Shown here piece by piece: positions 1 to 10,784 of a DNA stretch of 64,000 nt. Under the pieces are notes generated by a model, which was given only the letters and a program-made list of their open reading frames with translations, did no database searches and was not told the origin of the DNA. The position numbers and the translations under genes are program-made. Source of the DNA: Rhodocyclaceae bacterium (GTDB lineage: Bacteria > Pseudomonadota > Gammaproteobacteria > Burkholderiales > Rhodocyclaceae); contig JACFMQ010000001.1 of NCBI GenBank assembly GCA_019455325.1, positions 383,071-447,070 of the forward strand. Direction: 5' to 3'. Every line of letters starts with the position of its first letter. Positions within the stretch are counted from its first letter, which is position 1.

Positions 1-1
1 C

Positions 2-556
2 AGCCGCCTGCGCACCACGGCCGGCCTGACCGTTCTGGTGCCCGCCGACGGCGCCGGCAGCATCGACATGGCGGCTCTGCCGCGCCTGCCCTCGGCCAAC
101 GCGGCGCCGGCGACGACGGCCGGCGCGGTGATCGTGCGCCGGGGCGATACCCTGGCGGCGATCGCGCAGCGCACCGGCGTCAGCGTCGCCGAGCTGCGCC
201 GCATCAACCGCCTGAAGAGCGACCGCCTCATCGCCGGCAGCCGCCTCGCGCTGAGCACGCCGCCGCCCGCGGCCAAGGCGCGCGCGACGGTCAGCGCGCC
301 GGCGGCAAAGGCACCTGCGGTCAGGGCGACGGTGACGAAAGCGCCGCCGGCGAAAGCCGCGGCGACCGCGGCCAAGGCGCCGGCCGGCAAGCAGCCGCGC
401 ATCACGCGCTACACCGTCAAGCGCGGCGACACGCTGTATTCCATCGCCCGCCAGTTCAAGGTCGAGCAGCAGGATCTGCTGCGCTGGAACGGCCCGGCGA
501 CGAAGTCGCTGCAGCCCGGCCAGCAGTTGACCATCCGGCTCGCACAGAGCGACTGA
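2..556 (+). CDS. C-terminal part of a LysM cell-wall protein, probably MltD-type lytic transglycosylase (5' end outside window)
   Basis: The reading frame is open from base 2 and ends in TGA at 554-556, so about 184 C-terminal residues are visible and the true start lies upstream. Two LysM peptidoglycan-binding modules are clear: one near bases 126-258 (RRGDTLAAIAQRTGVS...) and one near 405-540 (VKRGDTLYSIARQF...). They are joined by a roughly 50-residue Ala/Lys/Pro-rich linker typical of periplasmic wall enzymes. The segment before the first LysM (AGLTVLVPAD) resembles the end of an MltD catalytic region, which would cleave the glycan between MurNAc and GlcNAc. The catalytic domain itself is not in the window, so MltD is an inference; any other LysM protein remains possible. 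Confidence 0.8.
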   Translation, partial: SRLRTTAGLTVLVPADGAGSIDMAALPRLPSANAAPATTAGAVIVRRGDTLAAIAQRTGVSVAELRRINRLKSDRLIAGSRLALSTPPPAAKARATVSAPAAKAPAVRATVTKAPPAKAAATAAKAPAGKQPRITRYTVKRGDTLYSIARQFKVEQQDLLRWNGPATKSLQPGQQLTIRLAQSD

Positions 557-669
557 GCGCCGCCCCGCCCGCCGGAACTCCCGGCCCGGCCGCTGTCCAA
601 TCCGGTACAGCCCGCCACCGCCGCCCGCGGTACGGCGGCGCCTCCTGCGGCGGGCAAAGGAGGCTGATC

Positions 670-1272
670 ATGCTGATGACCGACATTCCGCGAATGCTCG
701 TTTCCGAAAAGAGCGGCTGGGAAGAGATCGACCGCTCGCACTTCTCGCACCGCTGGTTCTTCCGCAGCGTCGTCATGCCGCTGTCGCTGCTGCCGCCGGC
801 CCTCTACGCCTACGCCGAGCTGATGCATCCGGGCGCCGTCTTCCCGCTGTCGGTGCCGGCGCCGAGCGGCATGCAGTTGCTCGTCAGCGGCATCGTCTTC
901 TACGGCATCCAGTTGGCGATGGTCGGCTACATGGCGATGCTGATCCAGCGCATGGCGCTCGGCCGCGGCCACGATCCGGGCTACGACGGCGCCTACGCGC
1001 TGGCGGCGATCGCGCCGGTGCCGCTGTGGCTGTCCTCGCTGTCGCTGCTGGTGCCGAGCGCGCCGTTCGCCTTCGCCATGGTGGCGCTCGCCTGGGTCGC
1101 GTCGATCGCGCTGCTGCGCCACGGCGTGCGGCCGCTGCTGCACATCGGCGACGGCAAGACCGCGCGCTACGTGGCCAACGTCGTCACGCTGGCCGGCGTC
1201 GCCGCGTGGATCGGGCTGCTCATCGTCGCCGGGCTGATCAACAGCGTCGTGCTGAGCTGGTGGAACATCTGA
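670..1272 (+). CDS. Yip1-family inner-membrane protein
   Basis: A 200-residue protein with a strong ribosome site (AAAGGAGG, 7 bp before ATG 670). After a short polar N-terminus (about 35 residues, including the DRSHFSHRWF segment) come about five hydrophobic segments, near residues 35-52, 72-98, 112-140 and 165-195, so it is a multi-span membrane protein. Length, polar N-terminus and helix arrangement fit the bacterial Yip1 family (PF04893 type), whose biochemical role in bacteria is unknown. It follows the LysM gene by 113 bp and faces the transporter operon convergently (13 bp between stop codons). The family call is from pattern recognition; membrane location is firm, function is not. Confidence 0.65.
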   Translation: MLMTDIPRMLVSEKSGWEEIDRSHFSHRWFFRSVVMPLSLLPPALYAYAELMHPGAVFPLSVPAPSGMQLLVSGIVFYGIQLAMVGYMAMLIQRMALGRGHDPGYDGAYALAAIAPVPLWLSSLSLLVPSAPFAFAMVALAWVASIALLRHGVRPLLHIGDGKTARYVANVVTLAGVAAWIGLLIVAGLINSVVLSWWNI

Positions 1273-1285
1273 CGGCTGCCGCCGT

Positions 1286-3321
<2,036 letters not shown>

Positions 3322-3322
<1 letters not shown>

Positions 3323-4731
3323 CACGCCATCCTCGGGTCGAAGGCGTCGCGCACCGCGTCGGCCAGCAGGTTGGCGGCGAGCACGAGCACGAACATGAAG
3401 GCGAAGGCAGCAAGCAGCGACCACCAGACGACCGGCTCGCGCCCCAGCTCCATGCGCGCGTTGTTGATCATCGTGCCGAAGCTGATCATCGTCGGGTCCA
3501 CGCCGATGCCGACGTAGGAGAGCACCGCCTCGGCCAGCACCAGCCCGGAAAAGTCCATGACCAGCGCGATGATGACGATGTGCATGAGGTTCGGCAGCAG
3601 GTGGCGGCCGAGGATGCGCAGGTCGGAGACGCCGAAGGCCTGCGCCGCCTGCACGTATTCCAGCTCGCGCAGCTTCAGCGCCTCGCCGCGCAGCAGGCGC
3701 GCGAGCCCGGTCCAGCTCGTCAGGCCGAGGATGAAGCACAGCGCCAGCAGCCGCAGGTCGGCGCGCTCGGCGGCGGTGGCGAACCACTGCGGGTGCGTGT
3801 CGATCACCACCTGCATCATGAGCACGGCGGCGGCGATCAGCAGCACGCCGGGAATCGAGTTGAGCACGGTGTAGAGATACTGGATCAGATCGTCCGCCCA
3901 GCCGCGGAAATAGCCGGCGACGATGCCGAGGAAGATGGCCAGCGGCAGCGTCACCAGCGTCGTCACCAGGCCGATGACCAGCGCCGTGCGCACGCTCTTC
4001 AGCACCTGGTAGAGCACGTCCTGGCCGACCTTGTCGGTGCCGAGGACGTGGTACTCGACGGCGAGCCCGACGAACACGGCGGCGACGGCGAGGATCAGGC
4101 CGAGCGCCACCAGCACGGCGTCCCAGGCGAAGGCCGTGTCGCCGCGCCACAGTTTCCGCCAGGCCGCGCCGAAGCCGAGCGCCGCGCGGCCGGCGACGCG
4201 CCGCGCGGCCAGCGCGCAGAGCGCCAGCCAGACCAGCGCGGCAAACGCCAGCGCGGAGAGCGCGCGGCCGGCGATGTCGGCGCCGGCGCGCGCCTCGTCG
4301 TCGCCGAGCGAAGCGCCGCCGTGGCGCAGGCGCGGAAAGTCGCGCTGATTGACCAGCGTGCCGTCGGTCTGCCGCAGCTCGATCATCTCCTTGGCGTAGG
4401 CGCGCGTCGCCAGCGGCGCCGAATAGGTCTTCTCGACGCGCGTGCGCAAGGGCGTCAGGAGCGCGTCGAGCGCCGACAGCACCTCGACCGCGTAGGCCGG
4501 TTTCTCACCCGGCTGCGCCGGCAGTTGCGGGCGGTAGTGCAGCGAATCGAGCAGGCCGATCAGCGCGAAGGCGGCGAGCAGCGTCGCCGCCGCCATGCCC
4601 GGCCGGCTGCGCCCGACGCGTGCCCAGGCCGCCGCCAGCAGCGGCTGCCGCGCCGACCACCAGGCGCCGACGACGCCGGCGGCGACGAGCAGCCAGATGA
4701 AGAGGTCGGACCAGAGGAGGACGGGTTGCAT
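3322..4731 (-). CDS. Oligopeptide ABC transporter permease, YejE/DppC type with extended N-terminal region
   Basis: A 469-residue inner-membrane permease. The C-terminal 280 residues carry the usual DppC/OppC layout: the lead-in LGTDKVGQDVLYQVL, several transmembrane helices and the EAA-like coupling loop (EYVQAAQAFGVSDLRILGRHLLPN). Family members are usually 290-350 residues. The surplus is an N-terminal block with a helix at about residues 10-25, another at 45-62, a roughly 75-residue polar segment (residues 65-150, presumably periplasmic) and a third helix near 155-180. It lies between the partner permease (4-bp gap upstream) and the ATPase (one-base overlap downstream) in one operon. Peptide import is inferred from the family. 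Confidence 0.88.
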
Positions 4732-4734
4732 GGG

Positions 4735-5712
4735 CTAGCCGAAGCGGATGCGGGGGTCTACGAGCGTGTACGAGATGTCGGTCAGGATCAGCCCGACGAT
4801 GTAGAGCACCGAGCCGATGAAGACCATCGCCCGCACCACGGCGAAGTCCTGCGCGCTGATCGCGTCGATGGTGTAGCTGCCGAGGCCGGGGATGCCGAAG
4901 AAGGATTCGGTGAGCAGCGAGCCCATGAAGAGCAGCGGGATGACGACGACGACGCCGGTGAGGATCGGGATCAGCGCGTTCCTGAGCACGTGGCCGAACA
5001 TCACCGCCGTCTCGGCCAGCCCCTTGGCGCGGGCGGTGCGCACGTAGTCCCTGTTGATCTCTTCGAGGAAGATGGTGCGGTACCAGCGCGTCGACGAGCC
5101 GATGCCGGAGACGACGCCGATCAGCACCGGCAGCACGAGGAAGCGCAGCGTGTCCAGCCCCTCGCCGAAGCCGGAGATCGGCACCAGCCGGAAGATCTTG
5201 GCGAACAGATACTGGCCGCCGATGATGTAGAACAGCCCGGAGATCGACATCATCGCCACGCACAGCACGACGCCCCAGAAATCGAGCGGCGTCGCGCGGA
5301 AGAAGGCGAGCAGGAGCGCGAAGCTGACGGTGACGAAAAGGCCGAGGGCGAAGGTCGGCACGGCGATGGCCAGCGACGGCACCATGCGCGTGCGGATCTC
5401 GCGGGCGATGTCGCGGCCGTCCTCGGCGCGGCCGAAGTCGCCGACGAACATGCGCGCCGACTTCTCGAAGAAGATCGTCTCGGTGAGGACGCCGACGCCG
5501 CCGGCGGCGGCGTTCACGAACAGCGGCTTGTCGTAGCCGCGCTCCGCCTTCCACTTCTCGATCGCCTCCGGCGTCACCCGCTTGACGCCGAGCTGCATGC
5601 GCGCCATGTCTTCCGGCGTGTTCACGACGAAGAAGAGCGCGAAGGTGAGCAGGTTCACCCCGATCAGGATCGGGATCGCGTAGAGCAGGCGGCGGACGAC
5701 GTAGGCAAGCAT
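4735..5712 (-). CDS. Oligopeptide ABC transporter permease, YejB/DppB type
   Basis: A 325-residue inner-membrane permease starting MLAYVVRRLLYAIPILIG, the canonical DppB/OppB opening, with about six transmembrane helices. The EAA-type loop DYVRTARAKGLAETAVMFGHVLRNALIPI contacts the ATPase. Length is normal for the family. It is the first of three co-directional genes (permease B, permease C, fused ATPase) with gaps of 3 bp and -1 bp. The matching substrate-binding protein lies on the same strand at 7575-9755 but is separated by genes on the other strand, so the permease operon needs its own promoter in 5713-5868; no convincing -35/-10 pair was found there. Confidence 0.9.
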   Translation of the reverse strand: MLAYVVRRLLYAIPILIGVNLLTFALFFVVNTPEDMARMQLGVKRVTPEAIEKWKAERGYDKPLFVNAAAGGVGVLTETIFFEKSARMFVGDFGRAEDGRDIAREIRTRMVPSLAIAVPTFALGLFVTVSFALLLAFFRATPLDFWGVVLCVAMMSISGLFYIIGGQYLFAKIFRLVPISGFGEGLDTLRFLVLPVLIGVVSGIGSSTRWYRTIFLEEINRDYVRTARAKGLAETAVMFGHVLRNALIPILTGVVVVIPLLFMGSLLTESFFGIPGLGSYTIDAISAQDFAVVRAMVFIGSVLYIVGLILTDISYTLVDPRIRFG

Positions 5713-5868
5713 CGGGGGGAATTATGCCATCCCCCGGGCGGCCGACGCGCGCGCGGCGGCGGATCATTGACCCTCCCGGGGATTCGCCAGAAAATGAAAA
5801 AGGTTTTTGTCTGCGCCGGCCAGACCCGTCTCCGCCGCGGCTGGCCAAAGGTCCGAAAGGAAGATCCC

Positions 5869-6228
5869 ATGCTTCGCCTGCTCGTCGTCATGCTCCTTGC
5901 CTTTGCCGCATCGGCGTTCGCCGGGCCAGGCAGCGCTTCGCGCCCGGTCGACCTCGACCGGCCCGGCGCGATCGAGGCGCTCAAAGACCGGAACCCGGTG
6001 CACCACGACAAGATTCAACGCATCCTGCAGGGCGCGCAGCGGCTGCCCCTGCCGTCGATACGCGGGTGGATTCAAGCGCAGTTCGGTGCGACCGACGTTT
6101 CCCCTCCGCTGCCGATCAAGACGAGCTTTCCGCCCAAGGCGCGGCTGTCGTTCACCCTGGACGAGGTGCGATACAGCGCGACGGTCACCCTCGTCGGCAC
6201 CGAAGGCAAGGTCGTTCCGGCGGAATAG
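5869..6228 (+). CDS. Small exported protein of unknown function
   Basis: A 119-residue protein with a good ribosome site (GAAAGGAAG) before ATG 5869. It has a classic signal peptide: Arg-containing start, hydrophobic core LLVVMLLAFAASAF and probable cleavage after AFA. The mature part of about 100 residues is rich in Pro and basic residues and ends in a short beta-rich stretch (RLSFTLDEVRYSATVTLVG). No cysteine or recognisable domain was seen. It begins a three-gene plus-strand block (5869-7163) lying between two parts of a peptide transporter transcribed the other way. I do not recognise the family; export to the periplasm is the only supported statement. Confidence 0.7.
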   Translation: MLRLLVVMLLAFAASAFAGPGSASRPVDLDRPGAIEALKDRNPVHHDKIQRILQGAQRLPLPSIRGWIQAQFGATDVSPPLPIKTSFPPKARLSFTLDEVRYSATVTLVGTEGKVVPAE

Positions 6229-6270
6229 CCGCACCGGCATGGAAACCGGAACGACACACGAAAGGTCGCA

Positions 6271-6780
6271 ATGCTAGCGTTCGCGCTGCTCGTCTGGGCC
6301 GGCATCCTGCTCCTTTGCCATGCGCTGTGGGGATGGGTGCCGATTCTGGATTTCGCCAACCTGGCGTTTCACGAGGCGGGCCATCCCCTGTTCGGCCTGA
6401 TTTCCGGCAGGCTTGCCGTCTATGGCGGCACCCTGATGCAACTGCTCATACCGGCGGCCTGCGCCTTCGAGATGCATCGTCAGGGAAAGCCCGGCGGCCA
6501 GTACTTCTGCCTGATCTGGTTCGCCGAAAATCTGCTGAACGTGGCCCGTTACATGGCCGACGCAAGGGCGCAGCGATTGCCGCTGGTCGGCGGGCTGAAT
6601 CCGGAGGAGGCGCATGACTGGACGCGCATCCTCGGCAACTGGGGCCTGTTGTCCTGGGATACGACGCTCGCCGGTCTCGTCCGCATCGCTGCCCTGGCCT
6701 TGATGGCGTGGGTCGTCTGGCGGGCATGGCAAACTCACGGGAACAGGCCTGAGCCCTTTCGACGGAGGAATCGATCATGA
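6271..6780 (+). CDS. Membrane protein with HEAGH zinc-metalloprotease-like motif
   Basis: A 169-residue, mostly hydrophobic protein with helices near residues 2-22, 45-65 and 140-160. A HEAGH pentad (residues 34-38) sits at a membrane boundary just after the first helix, followed by a Gly-rich hydrophobic stretch. HExxH next to a membrane segment is the zinc site of site-2-type intramembrane proteases (M50). A later HDW (about residue 113) could supply a further ligand, but the LDG motif of classical M50 enzymes is not evident and the protein is short. It may be a minimal or non-proteolytic relative. Its stop overlaps the next gene's start by 4 bp (ATGA), so the two are probably co-translated. 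Confidence 0.6.
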   Translation: MLAFALLVWAGILLLCHALWGWVPILDFANLAFHEAGHPLFGLISGRLAVYGGTLMQLLIPAACAFEMHRQGKPGGQYFCLIWFAENLLNVARYMADARAQRLPLVGGLNPEEAHDWTRILGNWGLLSWDTTLAGLVRIAALALMAWVVWRAWQTHGNRPEPFRRRNRS

Positions 6781-7163
6781 CCATCCGCATCGTCCGCCTC
6801 GGCACCCCGCGAATCGACGGCGAAGGGCTGCGCATCGGCACCGTGCGCCGGCCGCCGCGCGGCGTGCCCAAATCCGAGTTCGCATCGCGCGACTGGTACG
6901 ACGTCTGGTTCCCGAACCTCGCGCCCAGCCTCGAAATCATGAAGCTCGCGCTGCACGCCGAGACGCCGGCGGAGTGGGCCATCTTCGCCCGGAAATACCG
7001 GGCCGAGATGGCGACGCCGGAGAGCGTCCACGCCATCGTGCTGCTCGCCGCGCTGTCGCACCAGACCGATTTCTCGGTGGGCTGCTACTGCGCGGACGAG
7101 GCGCGCTGCCATCGTTCGCTGCTGCGCGAACTGCTCGCCGCCAGCGGCGCGAAGATGGCGTAG
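6777..7163 (+). CDS. DUF488 family protein
   Basis: A 128-residue soluble protein with the family pattern: an N-terminal strand (IRIVRLGTPR), the RRPPRGVPKSEFASRDWYDVWFPNLAPS segment, and near the C-terminus a Cys-containing CYCADEARCHRSLL motif shared by DUF488 proteins. Function in bacteria is not established; the conserved Cys/His residues suggest a catalytic or metal role. GGAGGAA lies 7 bp before ATG 6777, which overlaps the preceding stop (ATGA). It ends 4 bp from the stop of the convergent YkgJ-type gene. Confidence 0.8.
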   Translation: MTIRIVRLGTPRIDGEGLRIGTVRRPPRGVPKSEFASRDWYDVWFPNLAPSLEIMKLALHAETPAEWAIFARKYRAEMATPESVHAIVLLAALSHQTDFSVGCYCADEARCHRSLLRELLAASGAKMA

Positions 7164-7167
7164 GTGG

Positions 7168-7578
7168 CTACGTCCCGATCCCGTACAGCCGACGCAGCCG
7201 CACGCATTCCGGGTTGAGCGAGCCGTCCGCCATGAAGGCCGGGAACTCGCGGCAGACAGAGGGGCGCCTTTCGTAGATGCCGCAGCGGCCGTCGTCCTGC
7301 TGCGCGACGCAGCGGCCGCCGCCCTGCTCGGTGCCCTTCATGCAGGCGCGGAACGGCGTCACCGGCGAGGTCAGCGCCGCCGGCACGATGCCGCCGGGCT
7401 GCGTGTCGATCTCGCCGTGGTAGAAGGAGACGCGGAAGTGCCGGCAGCAGATGCCGCAGTCGAAGCACGGATTGCCGTCCTCGGCCATGTCGTAGTGCAC
7501 GCGGCCGTCCTCGGTGCGGACGACGATCTGCGCGCTCTTCGTCGCTGCCCTGCCCTCGCCCTCCACTTCGCTGCTCAT
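7168..7578 (-). CDS. YkgJ-family cysteine-cluster protein (putative metal-binding)
   Basis: A 136-residue protein dominated by a cysteine cluster: CFDCGICC in the first half, then single Cys residues in ACMKG, GRCVAQ, GRCGIY, SVCREFP and ECVRL. This is the zinc- or iron-chelating CxxCxxCC...C pattern of the YkgJ/UPF0153 family, whose biochemical role is unknown. It starts inside the end of the upstream substrate-binding protein gene (4-bp ATGA overlap, 7575-7578), so it is translationally coupled to it. This leaves it as an apparent passenger in the peptide-transport operon. Confidence 0.85.
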   Translation of the reverse strand: MSSEVEGEGRAATKSAQIVVRTEDGRVHYDMAEDGNPCFDCGICCRHFRVSFYHGEIDTQPGGIVPAALTSPVTPFRACMKGTEQGGGRCVAQQDDGRCGIYERRPSVCREFPAFMADGSLNPECVRLRRLYGIGT

Positions 7579-9755
7579 CGCGCCGCCGCCCGCTCGCGCC
7601 GGCGGTAGCCGGCCACCGCCGGCACCAGCGCGGCGGCGACGAGCGCCAGCACCGCGAGCGTCGGCCACAGCACCGGCCGGTTCCACTCCGCCCGCTTCGC
7701 CTCGCGCAGCGCGGCGTCGATGCGCTGGTACTTGAGGCCGTTGTTGCCGACGTCGCTCGGCTTGCGGTTCTTCAGCCAGGCGTGGCCGAGCGTGTAGCTC
7801 TTCGGGTGGAAGGCATAGATCCACGGCGCGTCCTCGCGCAGGATGCGGTTCATGCGGCCGATGATCTCCAGCCGCCGCGGCGTGTTCTCCATGTTCTTCA
7901 TCTCGGCGAAGAGGCGGTCGAACTCGGGGTTGCGGTAGTTCGACTTGTTCTCGCCGCCAGTTTCCACGCCGCCCTCGCCGCCGTGGAGCAGGAAGAAGAA
8001 ATTCTCCGGGTCCGGATAGTCGGCGTTCCAGCCGAGGAAGTAGAGCTGCACCGCGCCCTTGCGCAGCTTCTCCTGGAAGCGGTTGAAGTCGGTCGAGCGC
8101 ACGACGAGCTGCACGTCGATCTTGGCGAACTGCCGCGTCAGCCAGTCGAGGCGCGACTTGTCGCCCAGGCCGCCGGTGGTGGTGTCGAGGTTGAGCACCA
8201 GCGGCTCGCCAGTCTTCGCGTCGCGCCCGTTCGGCCAGCCGGCCTCGGCGAGCAGACGCTTGGCCTCTGCCGTGCCGCGCCGTCGCGGCGCGCCGTCGCG
8301 CCATTCATAGACCACCGGGTTGATGCCGGCCTCGCCTTCGAGGTTGCCGAAGAGGCCGGGCGGCAGCGGCCCCTGCGCCGGGATGCCACGGCCGTTCATG
8401 AAGATCGAGATGAACTCCTCCTGGTCGAGGACGATCGACACCGCCTGGCGCAGCTTGCGGCCGCGCGCGTCGAGCCCGCCGACCACCGGGTCGAGCATGT
8501 TGAAGCCCATGTAGAAGGTCGAGGCGCGCACGCTGGTGAGCAGACGGATGCCCTTCTCCTGCATTTCGTCGGTGAGCTGCACGTCGCCGCCGGCGCCGAT
8601 GCGCACCGCCTGGTCGAAGCTGTCCGAGCCGATGCCGGAGGCGTCGTACCAGCCCTGCAGGAACTTGTTCCAGTAGGGGATGGCCTCCTTCTCGCGCGAG
8701 AAGACGGCGCGGTCGATGAAGGGCACGCTGCGGCCGCAGTCGTCGAGCAGGCCGGCGGCGGCGTCGCCCGGCTCGCCTTCGCACGGGTACGGCTCGCCGC
8801 GGAAGTTCGGGTTCCTCGCCAGCACCATGCGGCGGTTCGGGTCGTTCTCGACCAGCATGTAGGGGCCGGTGCCGACCGGATACCAGTCGAGCGTCAGGTT
8901 CTTCTCGGCCATGCCCGGCTGGCCGTAGAAGCGGTCGACCTCGCGCGGCACCGGCGCGAAGAAGGGCATCGCCAGCCAGTAGAGGAACTGCGGGTACTTG
9001 CCCTTGATCCGCACGCGGTAGGCGTGGTCGTCGACCTTCTCGACGCCGGCGAGCGGATACCGGTCGAGGTCGAGCCAGCCGTCCGGCGGCAGGGCCTTCG
9101 CCGCCGCCTGCAGGGCGTCGCCGAGTTCGCGCAGGCCGGCGATGTGCCCGGCCATCATGCCGAAGATCGGCGAGTGCAGACGCGGATGGGCGAGACGCTT
9201 GATGCCGTAGATGTAGTCGTCGGCGACGAGTTCGCGCGTGCCGGCGTGCGCGAAATCGGCGATGCGCTCGATGCCGGCGAGCTTCTCGCGGTCGAGGTCG
9301 AGGTAGCGCGGCTCGCCCCGCTCGTCGACGGCGAAAGCCGGGTGCGGCTGGTAGCGGATGCCGGGCTGGATGCGGATCTCGTAGATGCTCTCGGCGATCT
9401 TCTCCGTTGGCGCGTCGGCCGGCAGCGGCCGGCCGGCGGCGTCGACGTAGCGCGGCTGCGGCACTGCCTCGGCGGTCGCCGGGATCAGCTCGTAGGGGCG
9501 CTTCAGGTAGTGGTACTGCAGCGGCGGCTCGTAGATCTGGCTAGTAAACACGGCCTCGTCCTCGGTGTAGGACTGCACCGGGTCGAGATGCTTCGGCCTA
9601 TCGGTGAAGGCCGAGTAGAGAATGTTCTGCCCGCGCTCTTCCGCCGGATAAGGGTCGTTCCACGCGTCGCCGCAGGCCGCCAGCAAGACGGCGACGACGA
9701 GCGGGGCGAAGCGGGAGAACGGCGACGGACGGAGGCGCGGATCGGGCTGCTGCAT
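7575..9755 (-). CDS. Oligopeptide ABC transporter substrate-binding lipoprotein
   Basis: A 726-residue family-5 extracytoplasmic solute-binding protein. The N-terminus is a lipoprotein signal with lipobox LAAC (Cys28), so the mature protein should be lipid-anchored. The body has typical DppA/OppA features, including the [13 protein letters not shown] region and [12 protein letters not shown]. At the extreme C-terminus (about residues 697-717, [20 protein letters not shown]) there is a predicted transmembrane helix followed by a basic tail, which ordinary binding proteins lack. It should deliver peptides to the permeases at 3322-5712. Its gene is separated from them by a plus-strand three-gene block, although all transporter genes share one strand. 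Confidence 0.88.
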   Translation of the reverse strand: MQQPDPRLRPSPFSRFAPLVVAVLLAACGDAWNDPYPAEERGQNILYSAFTDRPKHLDPVQSYTEDEAVFTSQIYEPPLQYHYLKRPYELIPATAEAVPQPRYVDAAGRPLPADAPTEKIAESIYEIRIQPGIRYQPHPAFAVDERGEPRYLDLDREKLAGIERIADFAHAGTRELVADDYIYGIKRLAHPRLHSPIFGMMAGHIAGLRELGDALQAAAKALPPDGWLDLDRYPLAGVEKVDDHAYRVRIKGKYPQFLYWLAMPFFAPVPREVDRFYGQPGMAEKNLTLDWYPVGTGPYMLVENDPNRRMVLARNPNFRGEPYPCEGEPGDAAAGLLDDCGRSVPFIDRAVFSREKEAIPYWNKFLQGWYDASGIGSDSFDQAVRIGAGGDVQLTDEMQEKGIRLLTSVRASTFYMGFNMLDPVVGGLDARGRKLRQAVSIVLDQEEFISIFMNGRGIPAQGPLPPGLFGNLEGEAGINPVVYEWRDGAPRRRGTAEAKRLLAEAGWPNGRDAKTGEPLVLNLDTTTGGLGDKSRLDWLTRQFAKIDVQLVVRSTDFNRFQEKLRKGAVQLYFLGWNADYPDPENFFFLLHGGEGGVETGGENKSNYRNPEFDRLFAEMKNMENTPRRLEIIGRMNRILREDAPWIYAFHPKSYTLGHAWLKNRKPSDVGNNGLKYQRIDAALREAKRAEWNRPVLWPTLAVLALVAAALVPAVAGYRRRERAAAR

Positions 9756-9860
9756 GGCCGCGAGTTTAGCCGATGCAAGCGTCGGCAGTCACCACCGGGG
9801 CGAGGTCGGAAAACGACGCGGGGCGCGGGTTTGCGTCGTCGAGGCGCTGATCGTTTCCGT

Positions 9861-9866
9861 TATAAT
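9861..9866 (+). promoter_or_regulatory. Probable -10 element of the fabI promoter
   Basis: A perfect TATAAT lies 27 bp before the fabI start, in the 138-bp divergent gap from the peptide-binding gene. No good -35 hexamer is seen at 16-18 bp, so activity may depend on an activator or on upstream contacts. Confidence 0.45.
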
Positions 9867-9893
9867 GCGCGCAAAACCAGACAGGGAGCACCC

Positions 9894-10694
9894 ATGGGAT
9901 TCCTCACAGAGAAACGCATCCTCATCACCGGACTGCTGTCCAAGCACTCGATCGCCTACGGCATCGCCAAGGCCTGCCACCGCGAAGGCGCGGCGCTGGC
10001 CTTCACCTACCAGAACGAACGCTTCAAGGAGCGGGTGGCGAAGTTCGCCGCCGAGTTCGACAGCGACCTGATCTTCCCCTGCGACGTCGCCGAGGACGCG
10101 CAGATCGACGAACTCTTCGTCGAACTCGGCAAGCACTGGGACGGCCTCGACGGCCTCGTGCACTCGATCGCCTACGCGCCGAGCGAGGCGATCGAGGGCG
10201 ATTTCCTCGAAGGCATCAACCGCGACGCCTTCCGCATCGCCCACGACATCTCGTCCTACAGCTACCCGGCGCTGGCCAAGGCCGCCCGGCCGCTGCTGCT
10301 GAAGGGCAACAAGCCGGCGCTGCTCGCCCTCTCCTACCTCGGTGCCGAGCGCACCATGCCGAACTACAACACCATGGGCCTGGCCAAGGCCAGCCTGGAA
10401 GCGGCCACGCGCTACCTGGCCTTCTGCCTCGGGCCGCAGGGCATCCGCGCCAACGCCATCTCGGCCGGCCCGATCAAGACGCTGGCCGCTTCCGGCATCG
10501 GCAACTTCGGCAAGCTGCTCGCCTACAACGCGCACCACGCGCCGCTGCGCCGCAACGTGACCATCGAGGAAGTCGGCAACGTCGCCGCCTTCATGCTCTC
10601 CGACCTGGCGAGCGGCATCACCGGCGAGATCACCTACGTGGACGGCGGGCTGAACACCACCGCGCTCGGCAACGCCGACCCGCTGCCGGCCTGA
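9894..10694 (+). CDS. fabI: Enoyl-[acyl-carrier-protein] reductase (NADH)
   Basis: A 266-residue short-chain dehydrogenase-type enzyme that reduces trans-2-enoyl-ACP with NADH, the last step of each fatty-acid elongation cycle. Seen: the FabI nucleotide site [19 protein letters not shown], the [20 protein letters not shown] segment with the Tyr-x6-Tyr-...-Lys catalytic set, and the C-terminal GGLNTTALG. Length is typical. ATG 9894 follows AGGGAG by 7 bp. The gene is monocistronic, ending at a strong hairpin terminator shared with the convergent ppiD. FabI is the usual target of triclosan in proteobacteria. Confidence 0.97.
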   Translation: MGFLTEKRILITGLLSKHSIAYGIAKACHREGAALAFTYQNERFKERVAKFAAEFDSDLIFPCDVAEDAQIDELFVELGKHWDGLDGLVHSIAYAPSEAIEGDFLEGINRDAFRIAHDISSYSYPALAKAARPLLLKGNKPALLALSYLGAERTMPNYNTMGLAKASLEAATRYLAFCLGPQGIRANAISAGPIKTLAASGIGNFGKLLAYNAHHAPLRRNVTIEEVGNVAAFMLSDLASGITGEITYVDGGLNTTALGNADPLPA

Positions 10695-10720
10695 CGCCGG
10701 CTTTTTGCCCCCGAAACGAA

Positions 10721-10750
10721 AACGCCGACCGGAGATTTCCGGTCGGCGTT
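10721..10750. terminator. Bidirectional intrinsic terminator between fabI and ppiD
   Basis: A perfect 13-bp stem (AACGCCGACCGGA at 10721-10733, complement at 10738-10750) with a 4-nt GATT loop. It is followed on the plus side by TCTGTTTCTT and on the minus side by a T-rich run (complement of GAAACGAAAACG). It serves both convergent genes. Confidence 0.85.
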
Positions 10751-10784
10751 TCTGTTTCTTCTCCGGCGCGGAGCGCGCCCGGGA

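Noticed and set aside
3580-5868. Very long open frame on the plus strand opposite the permease genes
   Set aside because: It is the antisense shadow of high-GC coding sequence, rich in His/Arg/Asp/Gly with no hydrophobic or domain pattern. Only the last 120 codons (from 5869) are a real gene.
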